From Tetmemena sp. SeJ-2015 (taxonomy: Eukaryota; Ciliophora; Spirotrichea; Sporadotrichida; Oxytrichidae), in the NCBI GenBank assembly GCA_027382625.1, contig JAJKFJ010021784.1, forward strand, positions 56,171 through 120,170: DNA of 64,000 nt, in the 5' to 3' direction. The notes beneath the pieces were generated by a model. The model was given only the letters and a program-made list of their open reading frames with translations. It searched no databases and was not told the origin of the DNA. This document shows positions 21,740-34,776 of the stretch, piece by piece (positions within the stretch are counted from its first letter, which is position 1; every line of letters begins with the position of its first letter). A program made the position numbers and the translations under genes.

Positions 21740-24700
21740 GCTACTAGCTTATAATAAGATTAGCTTTTGTTTAATTAGCTCTTAAGTAGGATCAGCTTCA
21801 CAAACTACAGCCAGCTCTAATGCAAACCAAGGCAGAAGAAATGACAGTTCAAATAAATGCATTAAACTTAATTTTGATAAAATATCAGAAACCTTTTGTT
21901 TGGGGGAGGTCCTGAAGAATCCACCCCATCCAATATGGGAACATCTGCAGCCGTACTTTAAACACCTCCTTAGTCAAATGCAAATCGCATGCTAACTACA
22001 AACCAGCACATCTAAAATTAACAACAGATTCTACTTTAAAGTTCCCAAGACAAATAATTATCATGATAATTACTATTCTTTACTTGAATAAGGTCTGAAC
22101 TCATCTACAATAATAGGAGAGAGAAAGCAGCAGACACTCATTTCAAATATGGACTAGATAGAAACCAAGATCAACTCAAAGCTATAAGAGATAGAGCAGA
22201 TGTTCGCCAATAGAAACCCAACTGCAGAATCCACCAGCAGAAGTCCACTTGTTTAAGCTGGTGCTAGTCAACTTCAGGCAGAGAGTCATCTTAATGTTCT
22301 CAGTCAATAAGAGATAGAAGAGCTCAAATAATAAGCCAAAGAGAGCTTGTAAAATTAGAAGAGCAGAGAGGATACCAAGAAATAACAACCTGTATAAATA
22401 ATCATTGATTAGTTATGTAAAGAGATAGAACTCCATGGCAGAGAGAGGAAAGCAAGTGGCAAAGACTGCCCAAAGATAACCTTCTCTAACTTAGCAATAA
22501 AGGGCTCAGTAGTTTTTGGAAAGCTCTTAACAAAAGAGCAAGCCAAATTTGTTGCATGGGTCAGACAAGGAAGGTAGCAACTTGAAACAGACTTCAAGTC
22601 AAGGCTTTTAAAAAGCCCAAGTAGTCTAAAACAAGTTGCCTCCCAGGTCAGGTCCAATTAAAGCCGTAGATCCAATTGCTCATTCAATTATAATTTGGTA
22701 GAACTAAACAGAGACATAGAGGACAGTCAGCAACTTTCAGAGATAAGCTTAAATGAAGAGACAAGCAAACCAACTAACAATAAGCATACATCTAGCAAAG
22801 TTAGCAGCTCTACTATTCAGCAAAAGGCTCCTTCTTTTTCACAGCAATTAGATTACCAGCACATGCAGAAGCTAACCGTGGACCTAGAGAACAAAATTTC
22901 AGATCTAGAGAGATCACTACAGCTCAGGAACATTGAGAATACCAAACTCAAGAAGAAGGTTGCTTAGCTGGAGAAATAAGTAGAAAGCATAAAGTAAGAG
23001 CAAGATAAGACCTCCGCATTCTAGAGTGCACTAATGAAGGGCGAAGGCGGGCCTATCGAAAACACTGATGAAAGGAGGATCCTTATCCTAAAGTCTCAAC
23101 TTTATACTTTATTGATTAATATCTCAGAATGGAATCTTGACAAAGCACAATGCCTACCTAAATGAGGTTTTAAGATCATAAAAGAAGATCATGATTGAAG
23201 TGGACCATGTGCTCTCTGACCTAAATATTCTTTGCAAGAATATGGACGTCACTAATCTTGAGAAGAAGATATAGGATGTGCAGTAAGTTTCATCAGAATG
23301 CTTATTAAAAAGTTTAGGCAGCTAGTTTAAGGTATGAAGAAGAGACTAAAAGCTACATCAACTGTGGAGTAGAAAGAATTCAACAGCAGAAGTTTTGAGT
23401 AGGACAATCCTTTCTATCTGACTAAGGAGAGTCAATAATTTTCAGCAACAAGAGTAGATGAGGATTCTGGTTCTAGTTCAGAAGTATACTTTGTGCTCAA
23501 CAGAGAGAAAATCATGACTGTAATATATTATCCTGAGATTAAGATTTTAGACAGAGCAGAAACTTTCTCTGCTTTTGGAAAATGCTATCGATTTGTACCA
23601 GCGTTGCTTTGTGAAAGGGAAAGAGCCGAACACCAATCAGTTTCTCAGATTTTGCGAAGACTTGAGAGCCTCGATTGAATCTCTTCTGCTTTTGGGAATC
23701 GGAATAAATCCTGATAATTCTCAAGAAGGATCTTTTCATCATTATTAATTATAAGCATAAAAAATAAATGATCAGACTAACAGGCTGAAGCTGTAATAGC
23801 TGAAAGAATATGTAGAAAAGAAATTGGTGAGCAAGATTCAGTTGGACAAGCACTAGGTCATAAGCAGAGTAGGCATGAAGCAGTCTGATAAGAACATTTC
23901 AGCAGGTTACTAACTTATCCTCTATTTATATTACACAAGCAATAACTTGATAGTGAGTAGGGAGGTGCAACAACACATGGAGGACGTAATGTTCTGGAAC
24001 AATTCTAAGAAAGTGGAGAAGCAGCGAGAGGTAAAGAGGATCCTTGAGAAGTTTCAATAGGGGGAGATGGCTTACTCAGTGGAGCTGTATCTGAGACAGC
24101 AGTAACTAAACTTGGTGAAGGCTTAGTATGGGAAAGTGTTTGCTCATCTAAATATGCTCAAGTAGTGGTTCAGATCAAGGGTTACTTCAACTCTCGACAA
24201 TTTAAATTAACTTAAAGCATAGTTTTTAATGAGGTGCGCCATGGATTGATGGAAAAGTTTTCAGACTTGGAGTAGATATACCAGTAGGGGTTGCAGTAAT
24301 AATCCTCTCAATATCCAGGAAGTAGTGAGTAAGGAGTGACAGCTGCTTAAGTGAAGTTGTGGAGTGTGTTTAACTTGCATTACTCCGATATGAAGCGCTC
24401 CCTCAGATCACTTAGTCAAATTAATGCTGAAGATATTATGGGAAACATGAAGCTCAACCGAAATATATTCTTAGAATTAATTTTGAAATAATAGGAACTA
24501 GGAAGAAGACTATGATATTATCTACTAAGGAGAAGGAGGAGCCTTGGAAAGACTGGGCAGGGCTTTTGAAGAAAGGGTAACAGAGGCTAGAGAACAGATA
24601 ATGAAATGGGAAGGCACTCATGATTTTCTGAACGGCCATAACAATTAGCTAATGCGGGCAGCCATGATGGAGGACGACTCTCAGTTTCAAGAAATACTAA

Positions 24701-24825
24701 GGAAGAGAGAGACTCCTTTAGGGCCAAAGACAAAGATGGCAGGCAAAAATACATCTTATGTTTTAAATACTGATAAGCATTAAGGATCCAAGAAATAAAA
24801 TCTTAAATAAGAATGGGTAGACTGA
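21740..24825 (+). CDS. glutamine-rich coiled-coil protein
   Basis: A long plus-strand frame with internal Met at 22149 (MDQIETKINSKLQEIEQMFA) and upstream in-frame Q/S/N-rich sequence from about 21.74 kb (GPEESTPSNMGTSAAVLQTP). Heptad-rich stretches: DLENKISDLERSLQLRNIEN (22.88 kb), KVEKQREVKRILEKFQQGEM (24.0 kb), and MKRSLRSLSQINAEDIMGN (24.4 kb). Stop TGA 24823-24825, 93 bp from the convergent stop of MFS 2. CKEIELHGRERKASGKDCPK faintly recalls the start of an actin-binding costars domain, but the rest does not follow, so I do not claim it. Frame steps near 22.08, 23.15, 23.3, 23.7 and 24.5 kb imply IESs. Probably structural or cytoskeletal; function unknown. Confidence 0.6.
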
Positions 24826-24918
24826 TTATCTCCTTAAAAAAATTCATTAAGTTCTAAGTCCAATAAATTTGGAGCATTTAAAGAATTTGTGAGGAATAAG
24901 ATTTCTAAAAATATAAAA

Positions 24919-27041
24919 TCAACTGATTTCCTCCTCTTCTTACTCTATTTCTTACTCTTCTTACTTTTAATTCCCTGCTTGCTATTTATCTTAGTTGATT
25001 TGATCTCTGTCAACTTCAGTTAGGAAGAAACTGGAAGCCATGGCCACTCCACAGTTACCCAAGAAAATCAAGAAGGGATAGGGATCGTCTATCTCAGCCA
25101 CCAGAGGTGCCCCTACAGCTAGCACATGAGACACAAAGTTACCAAAGCCAAAAGTAGTGGCTAGGAACTGAGTGGGGAAAAGTCTGCTGTTGCTCACATA
25201 CACAGTGTTAAAAGACATGCTGTTGCCAAAGCGAGTCAGCATAATTATTACTGGCACTAGTTCACTTATGTGATGCAGACCTATGTACAAGCCAGCACCT
25301 ACTATGCTAAATATCTACGCGAGTCCAAGCGTAATCTTCATGCCTAGTCTCTTCAAAATTAGGCCAGAGAAAATAATATAATTTTAAATGTAAGCAGCAA
25401 GATCTGAGAACACAAGAGCAAGAGTGTTTTCGAACACATTCCCTGGGAAGTACTTTATATAGAAAGCCTGAATGTAGTAGTTGAACATGATAGCGCACCA
25501 AATGAAACATGCAAAGATCAGATTTCGCCTGAGAATTGAGTTAAGACATAACTAGGAGATGCTATTCTAAACGCAATAAGAATTAACTAATATTCTTAGA
25601 ATGTTATTTCTACTTGAATTGTGGAATCCTTTGAGGGGAGCTCTCAGAGAGTGTGCTTGTTTCATCTTCTACCTGCTCTTTAAGTAATTCCATTTTATTG
25701 TTTAGTTCTTCCTCTACGAAGTAGAAGTCATTTGCAGTGTCTGCTGGCTTTCTGTTCTTAAAAGCGATTTAGTTGAAGACCTTCCTTGCCTCATCGAATT
25801 GACCTGAACTTATCAGGAATCGAGGACTTTCTGGTTAGAAGTAAATCATGATCGAGCCTATTACTCCAAACCCTATGGTGGGGATTTGAATATACTTCCA
25901 GTTCTTGCTAAGGTGTGAGAAGTACAAGATTATGATCAGGTAAATCATATAAAGAATGTAATAAGAGATGTAATTAATGTAAAATCAGAGCCTCGTAGAT
26001 GAACTCTAGACTGCCAATCATAACCTGCCATTTCTTTTCATGCATCTCAATCAAGTAGGGATAACCTACGTACTACTTACCAGTGCAAGCGAACCCAATC
26101 ATGAATACCAAAAAGTAAGCAACAATAACAAATCAACAAATATATTTTTATCATGTTAAGTTATAGCAAAAGTGAGGGAGTCAGAGAATAAGAATGCAGT
26201 AGTAGTTATCACTTGAATAAACATCCCCACCAGGAAGATCGGCTTCCTTCCGTATATGTCTCCTAAGCGAGTAAGTGAAAGGGAGCCAACTGTAATCCCC
26301 AAAAGAAACATGGATCCGAAGAGTCCAATTTTGATATCTGCATCACAATATAGGTCAAACTTCTGCACGAAATTATCCAGGGATTCTTAGTCACTCCAGT
26401 CAACAGTCCACTGGAGTTTATCATTTGCACAGAAATCAGAGGCAGAGCAGGTTTGCCAAACTTCTTAGATTGGTTTTTGAGTGGTCTTATTCAGACAGAG
26501 ATAATGCGGTTCCAACTCAAGGAAAGCTAAGCTGCTCAGGAAGAAAGAGGAGCTGCCCATAGTCATTATAGTAACAAAAGCATTCCAGAATTAGAATCTA
26601 CCGAATCCACCACACTTATTGATTGCCTCATCCGCAGTTATTGGAATCCGTTGAATAATAAACATAGTTATAATTTGACTTTGTTGAGTCTCAGTCCTTT
26701 TATCTGGACTAATTAAAATGACATATGATGTTAGGTAAGACTATTGTCTGCAAATGTATCGTAATTGTCCTCGTTCATTTTGGCTTTCTTTTTTCCTGGT
26801 GACTTCCTATCATCTCCTTCATCCGCCTGATTTATGTATTAACAAAATTTAACTGCGATATTATGGAGAAGTTGTTGTTAAAGACATATTAGCTTTCTTG
26901 AGCTTCTGCCTTGAGATTTTAATGAGACTAAGGTTGTTTGCTGCTGAGTAGATTAACGTTCATCAATTTTGAGTCCTTGGGGTGGGTGGCTCGATTATTA
27001 GAGGTGAATGGATTTTGAGATTAAGATTTTTACTATTCCAT
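24919..27041 (-). CDS. SLC22-like major facilitator transporter 2
   Basis: Stop TGA 24921-24919; proposed start ATG 27041 with a Q/N/S-rich N-terminal extension (MEQQKSQSQNPFTSNN, LMNVNLLSSKQPQ). The frame then moves to YINQADEGDD, like the start of transporter 1. Core motifs: SQIITADEAI, GRFQFWNAFVTIMTMGSSSF, DIKIGLFGSMFLLGITVGSL, TRLGDIYGRKPIF (MFS motif A), PESPRFL, and SMSFNTVYVSNSRLFPTQFL followed by HVLAVGAPLVAEIDDPYPFL. The tail is Q/E-rich. It is the closest relative of transporters 1 and 3. An IES with pointer ATAACT lies at 26636-26665. Frame steps near 25.55, 25.97 and 26.14 kb suggest further IESs. Confidence 0.8.
26636..26665 (-). other. IES in MFS transporter 2, pointer ATAACT
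   Basis: AGTTAT (plus strand) at 26636-26641 and 26666-26671. Removing 30 bp gives SQIITADEAI. It sits at the same codons as the IES of transporter 1. Confidence 0.8.
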
Positions 27042-27255
27042 TAAACTAGCTTATAATTTTAGATTAGTTATTGCACAAATAAAATAAGAGAAATAAATTG
27101 CTAGATCCCTTACCTATTAGAATAGTGTTATTTTGTTGAGAAAATAGTATAAACTTAAAGGAGTGTGATAAAATACTACTACTGAATTAAATTTAATTTC
27201 AAACAACCTAAAACTAACCAATTAACTACTAGTACTATTAATCTGTATATTTTAG

Positions 27256-29205
27256 TCAGTGCATGAGTAGCATCTCTTTGTCTTCTTCTTTCTCAGAAGC
27301 TGTCTACTCTTTATTTATCTCCTTTAGGAAGAAGGAGCAGACTGCTCCCACGCAACTGTGAATGAAGAAAGTGGAGAAAGGGTAGGGGTCAGGGATTTCA
27401 GCAACCATAGGTGCTGCAATAGCATACAAGTGGGAAATGAAGTTCACTATTCCAAAGCTAAAATATTTATATATTATCATAGCTAGATGTGAGATACTTG
27501 GTTGGAAAAAGTCTGTTATTGCTCACATAAACTGCGTTGAAAGCCATGCTGTTGCCGATTCTGCTCAGAAGAATAAAGAGAGGCACAAGTCTCAAATCCC
27601 AAAAGAAGAACAAGTAGATTATTGAACCACTTCCTGAAATTACGTAAGATATGAACAGAGTCTTCTAAGTGTTAGTCCTCTTCAGTATGCTAAACTCAAA
27701 ATAAATGCTAAAAGAACTTAGGATTTACAAATGAATTTACCTGAAATAAGATAGGAAATAAAGTCACTGAGTGCGAACCAAAGTGAGTTTTTGAAAATAC
27801 TGCCTGGGAAGTATTTGAGATAGAACGCTATAAGATAGTAGTTGAACATTGAGCAGGACCATATAATCGATGCGAATAGTAAGTTTGATCTACTCTATTT
27901 GTCAGACAAGAAATCTTTAAGACTGTGTTTGTTATATTCAATTTGAGAGTAAAAAATATTTGTTATTATCTAAAAAGTCTTTCTAGTTTACCTGATGAGA
28001 ATGGTTTTAGGCTGATGCCTCTTCCTTGAAGATGAAATTGTCTGCAAGTGTTGGTTTGTTGAGATTATACCTGCCAATCATATTAAAGACTTTTCTAGCT
28101 TCATCAAATCGTCTTTAGCTCACTAGAAATCTAGGACTCTCAGGTAGGAAGAAACAAATTAGTGTTCCCAAGTACTGCAAGTCCGATAGTAGGGATCTCA
28201 ACAAAAGTAAATAAATGTGTGAGTAAACATAATACCATAGCTTGGATATTTTGTAGAAGTAAAAGCATACACACAGATAGCCCACTGCTTCAAACATAAA
28301 CATGCTAGTGCCTATAATCACTTGCTTGTCTCTAGGCTGCATCTCTAGCAGATAGCTGAACCCCACAAACTGCTTTCCAGTTATTGCCCACCCCATCATG
28401 AAAGTCAACACAAAGTAGAACTTGTAAACAAATCACTAAACATTAATTAAGGATTGTTTTTTTGTACGAAGTTGAAACCAATAGAAAAATGGTCACTATA
28501 ATCTGGCAAATCATTCCTGTTCTGAACACTGGACGCCTACCATAAATGTCTCCAGCCCTTGCCATAGTGAAGCACCCCACCACGATTCCCAGCAAAAAGA
28601 AAGACCCTATTAAGCCTAGCTTGTAATCTGGCTCACAATGGAAATTTAGCTGTTCAATGAAGTTATAAATGCTTTGATCGTCATCGTAGTTTACCCTCCA
28701 CTATAAATTTGCAAGCACAATAAGAAATATAACTGATTAAATTTCGAAGGTTTATACTCGGATTATTGCAAAACTCACTTGGGAGGCAGGTTTACCATTA
28801 TTCAAATATAATTTAAATTCCTGGCTTTAGTTGTAGCATAGATACTATGGTCTATGTTCCAGAAAGGCAAAGCCAGATAGAAAGAAAATTACTGAACCCA
28901 TAGCCATTATCATGAAAATAGAAGTTATTAGCTAGAACCTGCCAAACCCCCCACAAAGCATGAACGCTTAAGAAATATAAACATATATGTAATAGAAGCT
29001 TAATCTATGGTTACTATTATCTTACTATCTCTCCTTCCCTAATTTTATTTGAACTATAGGAAGAGATGAGGCTGCTTTCCGAGGTCTGTTGGAATTTCCT
29101 ATATCTCTTCATCATTATTCTGGTGCAGATTTCTATACTTATATTAGTCTGAAGGTATAAAGAGCTACTCCTTAGTAACTTTTTATTACTCTCCTTCAAT
29201 AAAAC
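27256..29205 (-). CDS. SLC22-like major facilitator transporter 3
   Basis: Stop TGA 27258-27256 after an E/K-rich tail. Motifs read on the minus strand include FGRFQLITSIFMIMAMGSVI, the first loop with FLEHRPQYLCYN, MTFMMGWAITGKQFVGFSYL, EMQPRDKQVIIGTSMFMFEA and FFLPESPRFLVS. Near the 3' end there is a stretch matching the FNTVYV block of transporter 2. The hydrophilic N-terminal part EEIQEIPTDLGKQPHLFLQF is at 29.04-29.12 kb, and an in-frame TGA near 29.21 kb blocks extension. The real start must therefore be in another segment, possibly the region at 29.2-29.7 kb. An IES with pointer TTAAGC lies at 28966-28997. Substrate unknown. Confidence 0.75.
28966..28997 (-). other. IES in MFS transporter 3, pointer TTAAGC
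   Basis: GCTTAA (plus strand) at 28966-28971 and 28998-29003. Removing 32 bp gives VTIDQAFMLCGGFGRF, aligning with VDEAF of transporter 1 and ADEAI of transporter 2. Confidence 0.82.
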
Positions 29206-29691
29206 TGAGTCAAAAATTAAATTAATTTTATGTTTCAATGGGATTCTCTCGATCAGGCTATCTGATTGAGTTTGCCGCTTATTCAAGTGCGGTAGGATTT
29301 TAAATAAGTGAATGAAAAGATGTAGTTGATAAGTAAATACATTACTCTTCTGTAGTCTCCTCTCAGCACTAGACATGCCGTCCATATTGGTTTCTAGGAG
29401 ATTAATTTTGGCTGGAGACTAGGTTTGAGTAAGATTAAGTTGCTCCTTGAAAAGAGAGGGATTAGACAGTCTATTTTGCATGTCGATGAATTCCTTCTAA
29501 AAGGATTTAACAACGATGTGTTTATATTAGGTATTTGATTTGGGCTGTGCAATGAGTGAGAGTGTATGTTAATTGGAATCATTCATGTTGTCTATTTTGT
29601 CTATGAATGCCTGCAACTCCTGCTCTTCTTGGGCAGACTGCAATCTCTGTCTCTCCTAATCACTAAACTAATTTGTATCTCGCTTTTCCAT
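29205..29691 (-). CDS. hydrophilic Q/N-rich protein or N-terminal extension of MFS 3
   Basis: From ATG 29691 a frame read with TAA/TAG as Gln gives MEKRDTNQFSDQERQRLQSA, EEQELQAFIDKIDN, then INLLETNMDGMSSAERRLQK. No membrane segment or known domain. Its 3' end is unclear, because the frame runs on as a shadow of transporter 3. Transporter 2 has a similar kind of extension (LMNVNLL), so this may be the missing N-terminus of transporter 3 rather than a separate gene. Confidence 0.4.
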
Positions 29692-29812
29692 GCAATTTAT
29701 TAGTGTTTAATTTATCAATTTAAAAAACTACATTTGCCAAGTATTTTGATGGAAAAGTAAATGCAATTAGTACCTTATTGAAAAGAAGAAGTTTATATTA
29801 TGACTATAACTT

Positions 29813-32800
29813 TCATTACAAATTATTACTTTTCTTCATATCTGCATCATTATTTTTAGTTGAGTTTCTTATTTGATAAGCTCTTTCGAGCTTTTACTGC
29901 TCTGGCCCAAAGTATTGCTTTGTTTCTATCATCTTTAGCTTATTCTCAATGAATTCTTAGCCACGATGTGTATCCTCTCTATATTCCCTCTCTGTGTCAG
30001 GAATATACTCGTCAGTATTTTCATACCTTGCTGATAAAATATATCCAATCAAAATTGATGTCTGAAGAATCTAAGTCTTAGGGTAGACTGTGTCTGTGCC
30101 TGTGCTTTGATTTACAAACTAAGATTGAGATGGTGGTTGTTACTACTGAACCAAGCTCTAATGTGAGGTGAGTTGATTCTATTGGAAGTTGAGTCTGAGG
30201 GTAGAAGGGTCCTTGCATATCTTGATGAGTTTCCTTTTAGGTCTGCTCTCTATCTTCGTTATCTACAATGCTAAGTTTGCATTCAAATCTACAATCACTT
30301 CATCCTCTTGTTGTTATTGGTTATGCTTTTACTAATTTTAACCACTCTTTTCTTTGGATTGCTTTGCCTGTTGATAACTGATGTAGGAGTGCTTGCTTTG
30401 ACTATGCCTAATAACATCATTCGAGTCTTTGAGGACTGACAATGCAAGAGACTTGTTTTGAGAATCTTGCTTGAATAGCTTGTGATATTAAAAAAGACTT
30501 TGCTAGCTTATGTCCAAAAGCGATTTAAGATCATAATGTGGATAATATACTTATTAGATTTCTAGTTTTGTTGCAAGCTTAAGCTTGTCTGTTTGAGTTA
30601 ATTGCTTTATAAATTCTAGTCACTTGAATCTTATTAACTACTTTCAATATTCTTGTTATAGATGCTAGAGATTATCTAGGGCTCAACTTAGTCAAAGAGA
30701 TCATCCTCATACTCTCCTGCAGCAACAGCATTTAGCTTTGTGTCTTAAGCCTCACCTCCTGATTCACTTAGACCACGGCTGACCTTTCCAACTACTTTCT
30801 CCTTATTAAAGTAAAAATTTAATTGAGGTAATCGTAGGAGAGAATAAGTGAAGAGTCTTGATCATCCACATCCTACGAATTAATTTGGTCTGAGGAATTA
30901 TTCATAAACTACCGAGCTAAATCAAAGCTGTTTCTTGCTATCTTGTGACCCTTGTTCCTAATTCAAAAATTAACTTAAAAACAATTTCTTTGACGCTATT
31001 CAAGTATCCTTCGGTTTGTTGATGCATTTGGTATTTATTATGAAGCTTGGCTAAAAATTTAGACTGCTATGCTTGGAAGGCTTATAGCTACTGTGACTCA
31101 GATCATAATAATTCAAATAAGAATTTCAAAGATCTCTAAAGAGATTCCTGAGAGCTATTTTTGAGCAGCTGTATTTACTATTCTTAAAGGCCCTTTATTC
31201 TGAAAGCTGGCTATTTCAAATCATTTTGAGAATTCCTTTTGTGTAAAAATCTATCAATCTAGTTCTACTCGTTCGAGTTAGCTTTATATTTTAAATGCTG
31301 AGCTGATATGTTCGGCAACATAGAGCCAGAGGAAGAATCGTTTTAGCTTTGAGCTACAACCTCAGATTAATGATAGGTATTGTAATTTGACTAAACTCGA
31401 TTATGACTGGATTTAGAAATATATTTTAAGTTAAATTTATGCTGAGGCAAGGAGTTCAAATTATTCTCAAGAAGTGTTATTGAGCTGTTTCCATCTATTT
31501 GCTGATTTTCTTGTTGCAAATACCCTACCGTTCTATTAACATACCCTTGAACTAAAGTAGATTAGTTTCTACTGTAGTTCTGCTATTTTTAGCTATATTG
31601 AGGTCCTTGTCTTGGAGAAATTTTAAGACTTTAAGGATCAACTATTTAGCTTTATATTGGCAACTTAAAAAATTAAACTTATCTTGGGTCTTCTTCTCTT
31701 TGACTGGAGATATTTTACTTTCTGATTTTTTAGAGGTCGACTTTTCTAATTCAAATCTCTCAGTTTATCTTGGCTCAACTCTCAATCTATCAGTAAAAGA
31801 TAATTAAAAAACTAAATATTTCATAATAGTAACTTGAAGTTCAAGATCAACTTGATTAACTTTGATTTGGATCTTGGAAGAGTCAGATCTGAGCCGCATC
31901 CTCTTCTCTTGCTCTATTATTTTTGAAAATTTATCTCTGAGATGGAGGTGATTGCTTTCTATCTTGGAGGATTTTTACTTCTTAGAAATGACTGCTGGCT
32001 GCTGTATGATTTCCAACGCAGGTTTTATGAAGTTGTAGTTACTGCTCTGAGTTGAATGATAGGTAGAGCTGCTATTTTCTAGTTGTCCTTGAGATACTAC
32101 ACTCTGGCCAGAGAGATTTTAAATGCTGAGACTGACATTTGGATTTGAGTTGAGTTGGCCATAGGGATGATGGTCATCCAATTTTTATTTGGCTTTCTTA
32201 ATATGTTTGGAAGGTGGATCTTTATTGTGCAGTTTCTTTTAAGATTTCTAGCTTTGAATTAGGTTGAGAGTCACTGAAGGTGCAATTGTGATATTCCCGT
32301 TGTTTAAACTTGCATTAGGATTGGAGTGAGTTGCTGTTTATATTATACTCTAAGCAGAGTTAATAGTGTATTCTTGGTATAGCTCCCTCATTTATTTGTT
32401 AAACGCTATTTGCTTTTTTAAAAGCGCATCTTTACTTTATAGCGTGTTCAACGAATAGCTGTAGTAGCTGCTATCTTACCCTTGCTAATTCATATTCAAA
32501 TCTAAAAATACTATATATGACATACATTAAGTTGCTTATATATCACAATAATTATTCATTATAAATTATTAAGTGGCATATTGAAAATATCTTTTGATTT
32601 AAATATTTTTTATAACATTAAAGAAAAGTTTATTTTACTATTTGATTTGAATTAATATTGAAGTCCTTGAGCTGAATCTTTGAATTGTATTCTTTACTGG
32701 CGAGTAAAGCATCTGAGTTGTTTCTCTTGTGAATTTATTCTACAAGTCCCAAATTTAGGGATAAAAAAGGGGTAAAAAGTCCGGGATTCTTCTAAAGTTT

Positions 32801-33186
32801 TTTAAATTATTGGCCCCCAATATTAATACTTCTTTTGTATTTTTAAATTAAAATTTGTTTTTTTTGAACATTTTTTCCAAAATTAAAGCATTTTTTTATG
32901 ATTATCTGTTACCAATTTTTAATTTAAACAGGAATTTAAATTAATTTAAATTTTAAAAACCTTTTTTAGGGTTATAAATTAAAAGAATTAATTTTGGGAG
33001 TTATTATGGAAATAATTCTTAATTTTTAATAAGTTTATGATTTTAATAGATAATAATAGAGTGGTATCTGCCATTTATCTTAAGATTATTCAGGTCTAAT
33101 TCCTTCACAGATTGGAGAGAGTTTCTGACTGGAGGATACATTAACGCGGAAGCGTCACTGCTGTTCCTTCCTACCTTAAAACTCAT
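29813..33186 (-). CDS. Q/N/S-rich protein of unknown function
   Basis: Start ATG 33186 (MSFKVGRNSSDASALMYPPV), stop TGA 29815-29813. Three N-terminal pieces are visible: 33.06-33.19, 32.64-32.75 (IHKRNNSDALLASKEYNSKI) and from 32.50 kb downward (MRELYQEYTINSAQSIIQTA). Between the first two lies about 300 bp of extremely AT-rich DNA. The protein is low-complexity with basic patches (PPSKHIKKAKQKLDDHHPYG) and ends with FIENKLKMIETKQYFGPEQQ. No domain recognised. Overall composition is typical of the intrinsically disordered proteins common in ciliates. Confidence 0.55.
32760..33060. other. very AT-rich interruption in the Q/N/S-rich gene
   Basis: About 300 bp of homopolymer-rich DNA with G-runs (ggggtaaaaagtccggg near 32.77 kb) and no coding sign, between two minus-strand coding pieces. 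Probably a long IES. I did not find a convincing pointer pair. Confidence 0.45.
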
Positions 33187-33394
33187 CCTACCCTCTTTCA
33201 CTTACCAAATAAAAAAATTAATATGAATGACTTGAGTAACACTATATAGAAGATCCTGTTGGCTTTTGTTCCTCGAATGTGGCTACTGATGCTCATGGAT
33301 TTACATTTTAGTACGATTATAAATTTATCAATTTTAACTAAATCCTAGCAATTACAAAGCAGATTCACAATTCTTAGGAGTTATAAATTGATGA

Positions 33395-34735
33395 TCATTG
33401 ATTTTTCTTTTATAAAGTTTGCTTATCGTATTTCCTTAAAAGCCAAACTTTAGAAATGATATAGTCTATCCTCCTCTCCATCTTTTCATAAGAGGTGTCC
33501 ATCTTTTACTTATTCTTTTGATAGAGCAAGGGATAGACTAGCATTAAATCTATTAGAAGCCACGATAAAACCCCATCACTCAGGCAGAAACTCAAAGCCA
33601 TTAGAATTGAACACTTCATGAGAGCTTTAGTAGTTAGGCGAATGTCCTCTAAAGAGAGTACATCAGATAAATAAGCTTGCGCTCTTAGTGATACACTGTA
33701 AAAGGCTACCATCAATAAATAAGATAATCAAAGACTGAACTGTCTCAGTAGAAACTAATTCCAGATGATGCTCTGTGAATGAATTTGCTCCGTGCTATAC
33801 TTAGCTTGCCTCTGATATGAGCTATGGATGGCCTGAATTTACAGTCAATTCTGATATTGTTCTATAATCATCTCCTTGAGCGTTCTGCAGGAAACTAGTT
33901 TCCGTTGTGTCACTATAGAGTTAGATGAACAAATATTTTTGCAATCAAAGCAAGAATGTTGCTTACTTTTCATCGAAGGAAGAAAGATAAATCTGATTTA
34001 AGATCATCCCAGCTAAGGAAATGAATAATTATACGTATAATATTTAATATTTCTAATGAATAGTCCAAAAAGCAAAAGTAGAGAGATCAAGGAGTATTCA
34101 TAGAAAACAATTAGTACAAAGAAGATATTCACTATCCCGAAGATTTTCCCAGTCTGCTTGACGTTTTTCCACATTATTAAGTCAGTAACTATAATGGTCA
34201 CTTATATTGGGAAAATTACTTTCTTCTGGAAGATAGGTTGCAAGAAAGAGATAGTATCGAGTTTGTTCCATTGTATAGATTAAAATATTTTTACTTTCAA
34301 TATAATTGAATTTAAGTGTAAGAGTTATAATTAAGCTAAGAATCTGATTTTGTTTTTGAGAATTAAAGATCATTTGCACTATCAGAGTTCAATTGAATAG
34401 ATAGCTTGTAATAATATATTATAAACTCAGAGATCTCACTTCTTATCACATCATTTAATTTATCTTATATTTCTTTGAGAAATGGCGAAAGATGACGGGA
34501 AAAACAAACACTAAAGTAGTTAAGAGAGACAGATCTAATTTTAAAAATACTCACAGCTTTTATTTATTTGATCCCCAAAAATAACTACTTCCAAGGACAG
34601 CAATACATATAGCAGCAAAGTCTAACTCCTCAACAGACAAGGAAACAATTTCTTACTTAAGGAGGCTAGAACGACAACAGCTAAGACTCAGATGGAGGCA
34701 TAAACGATAACAGCAGCTTTCAACTAGCTCTTCAT
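33395..34735 (-). CDS. multi-spanning membrane protein, unknown
   Basis: Proposed ATG 34735 (MKSQLKAAVIVYAS) and TGA 33397-33395. Hydrophobic stretches include VLAVVVLASLS, TLLLYVLLSLEVVIFG, IFGIVNIFFVLIVFYEYSLI, SLLLLFGLFI and GVLSWLLIDLMLVYPLLY, then a charged tail (KMDTSYEKMERRIDYIISKV). An in-frame TGA at 34690-34688 and frame steps near 34.2, 34.0 and 33.75 kb have to be explained by IESs or errors. At least four or five TM segments; no family recognised. Confidence 0.45.
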
Positions 34736-34776
34736 GGAATGGGATTGCCTGATGAATCTTAATTGTAATCGAATGT

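Noticed and set aside
22149..22500. Costars actin-binding domain in the coiled-coil protein
   Set aside because: Only the short CKEIELHGR-like start resembles it; the conserved later part of the domain does not follow.
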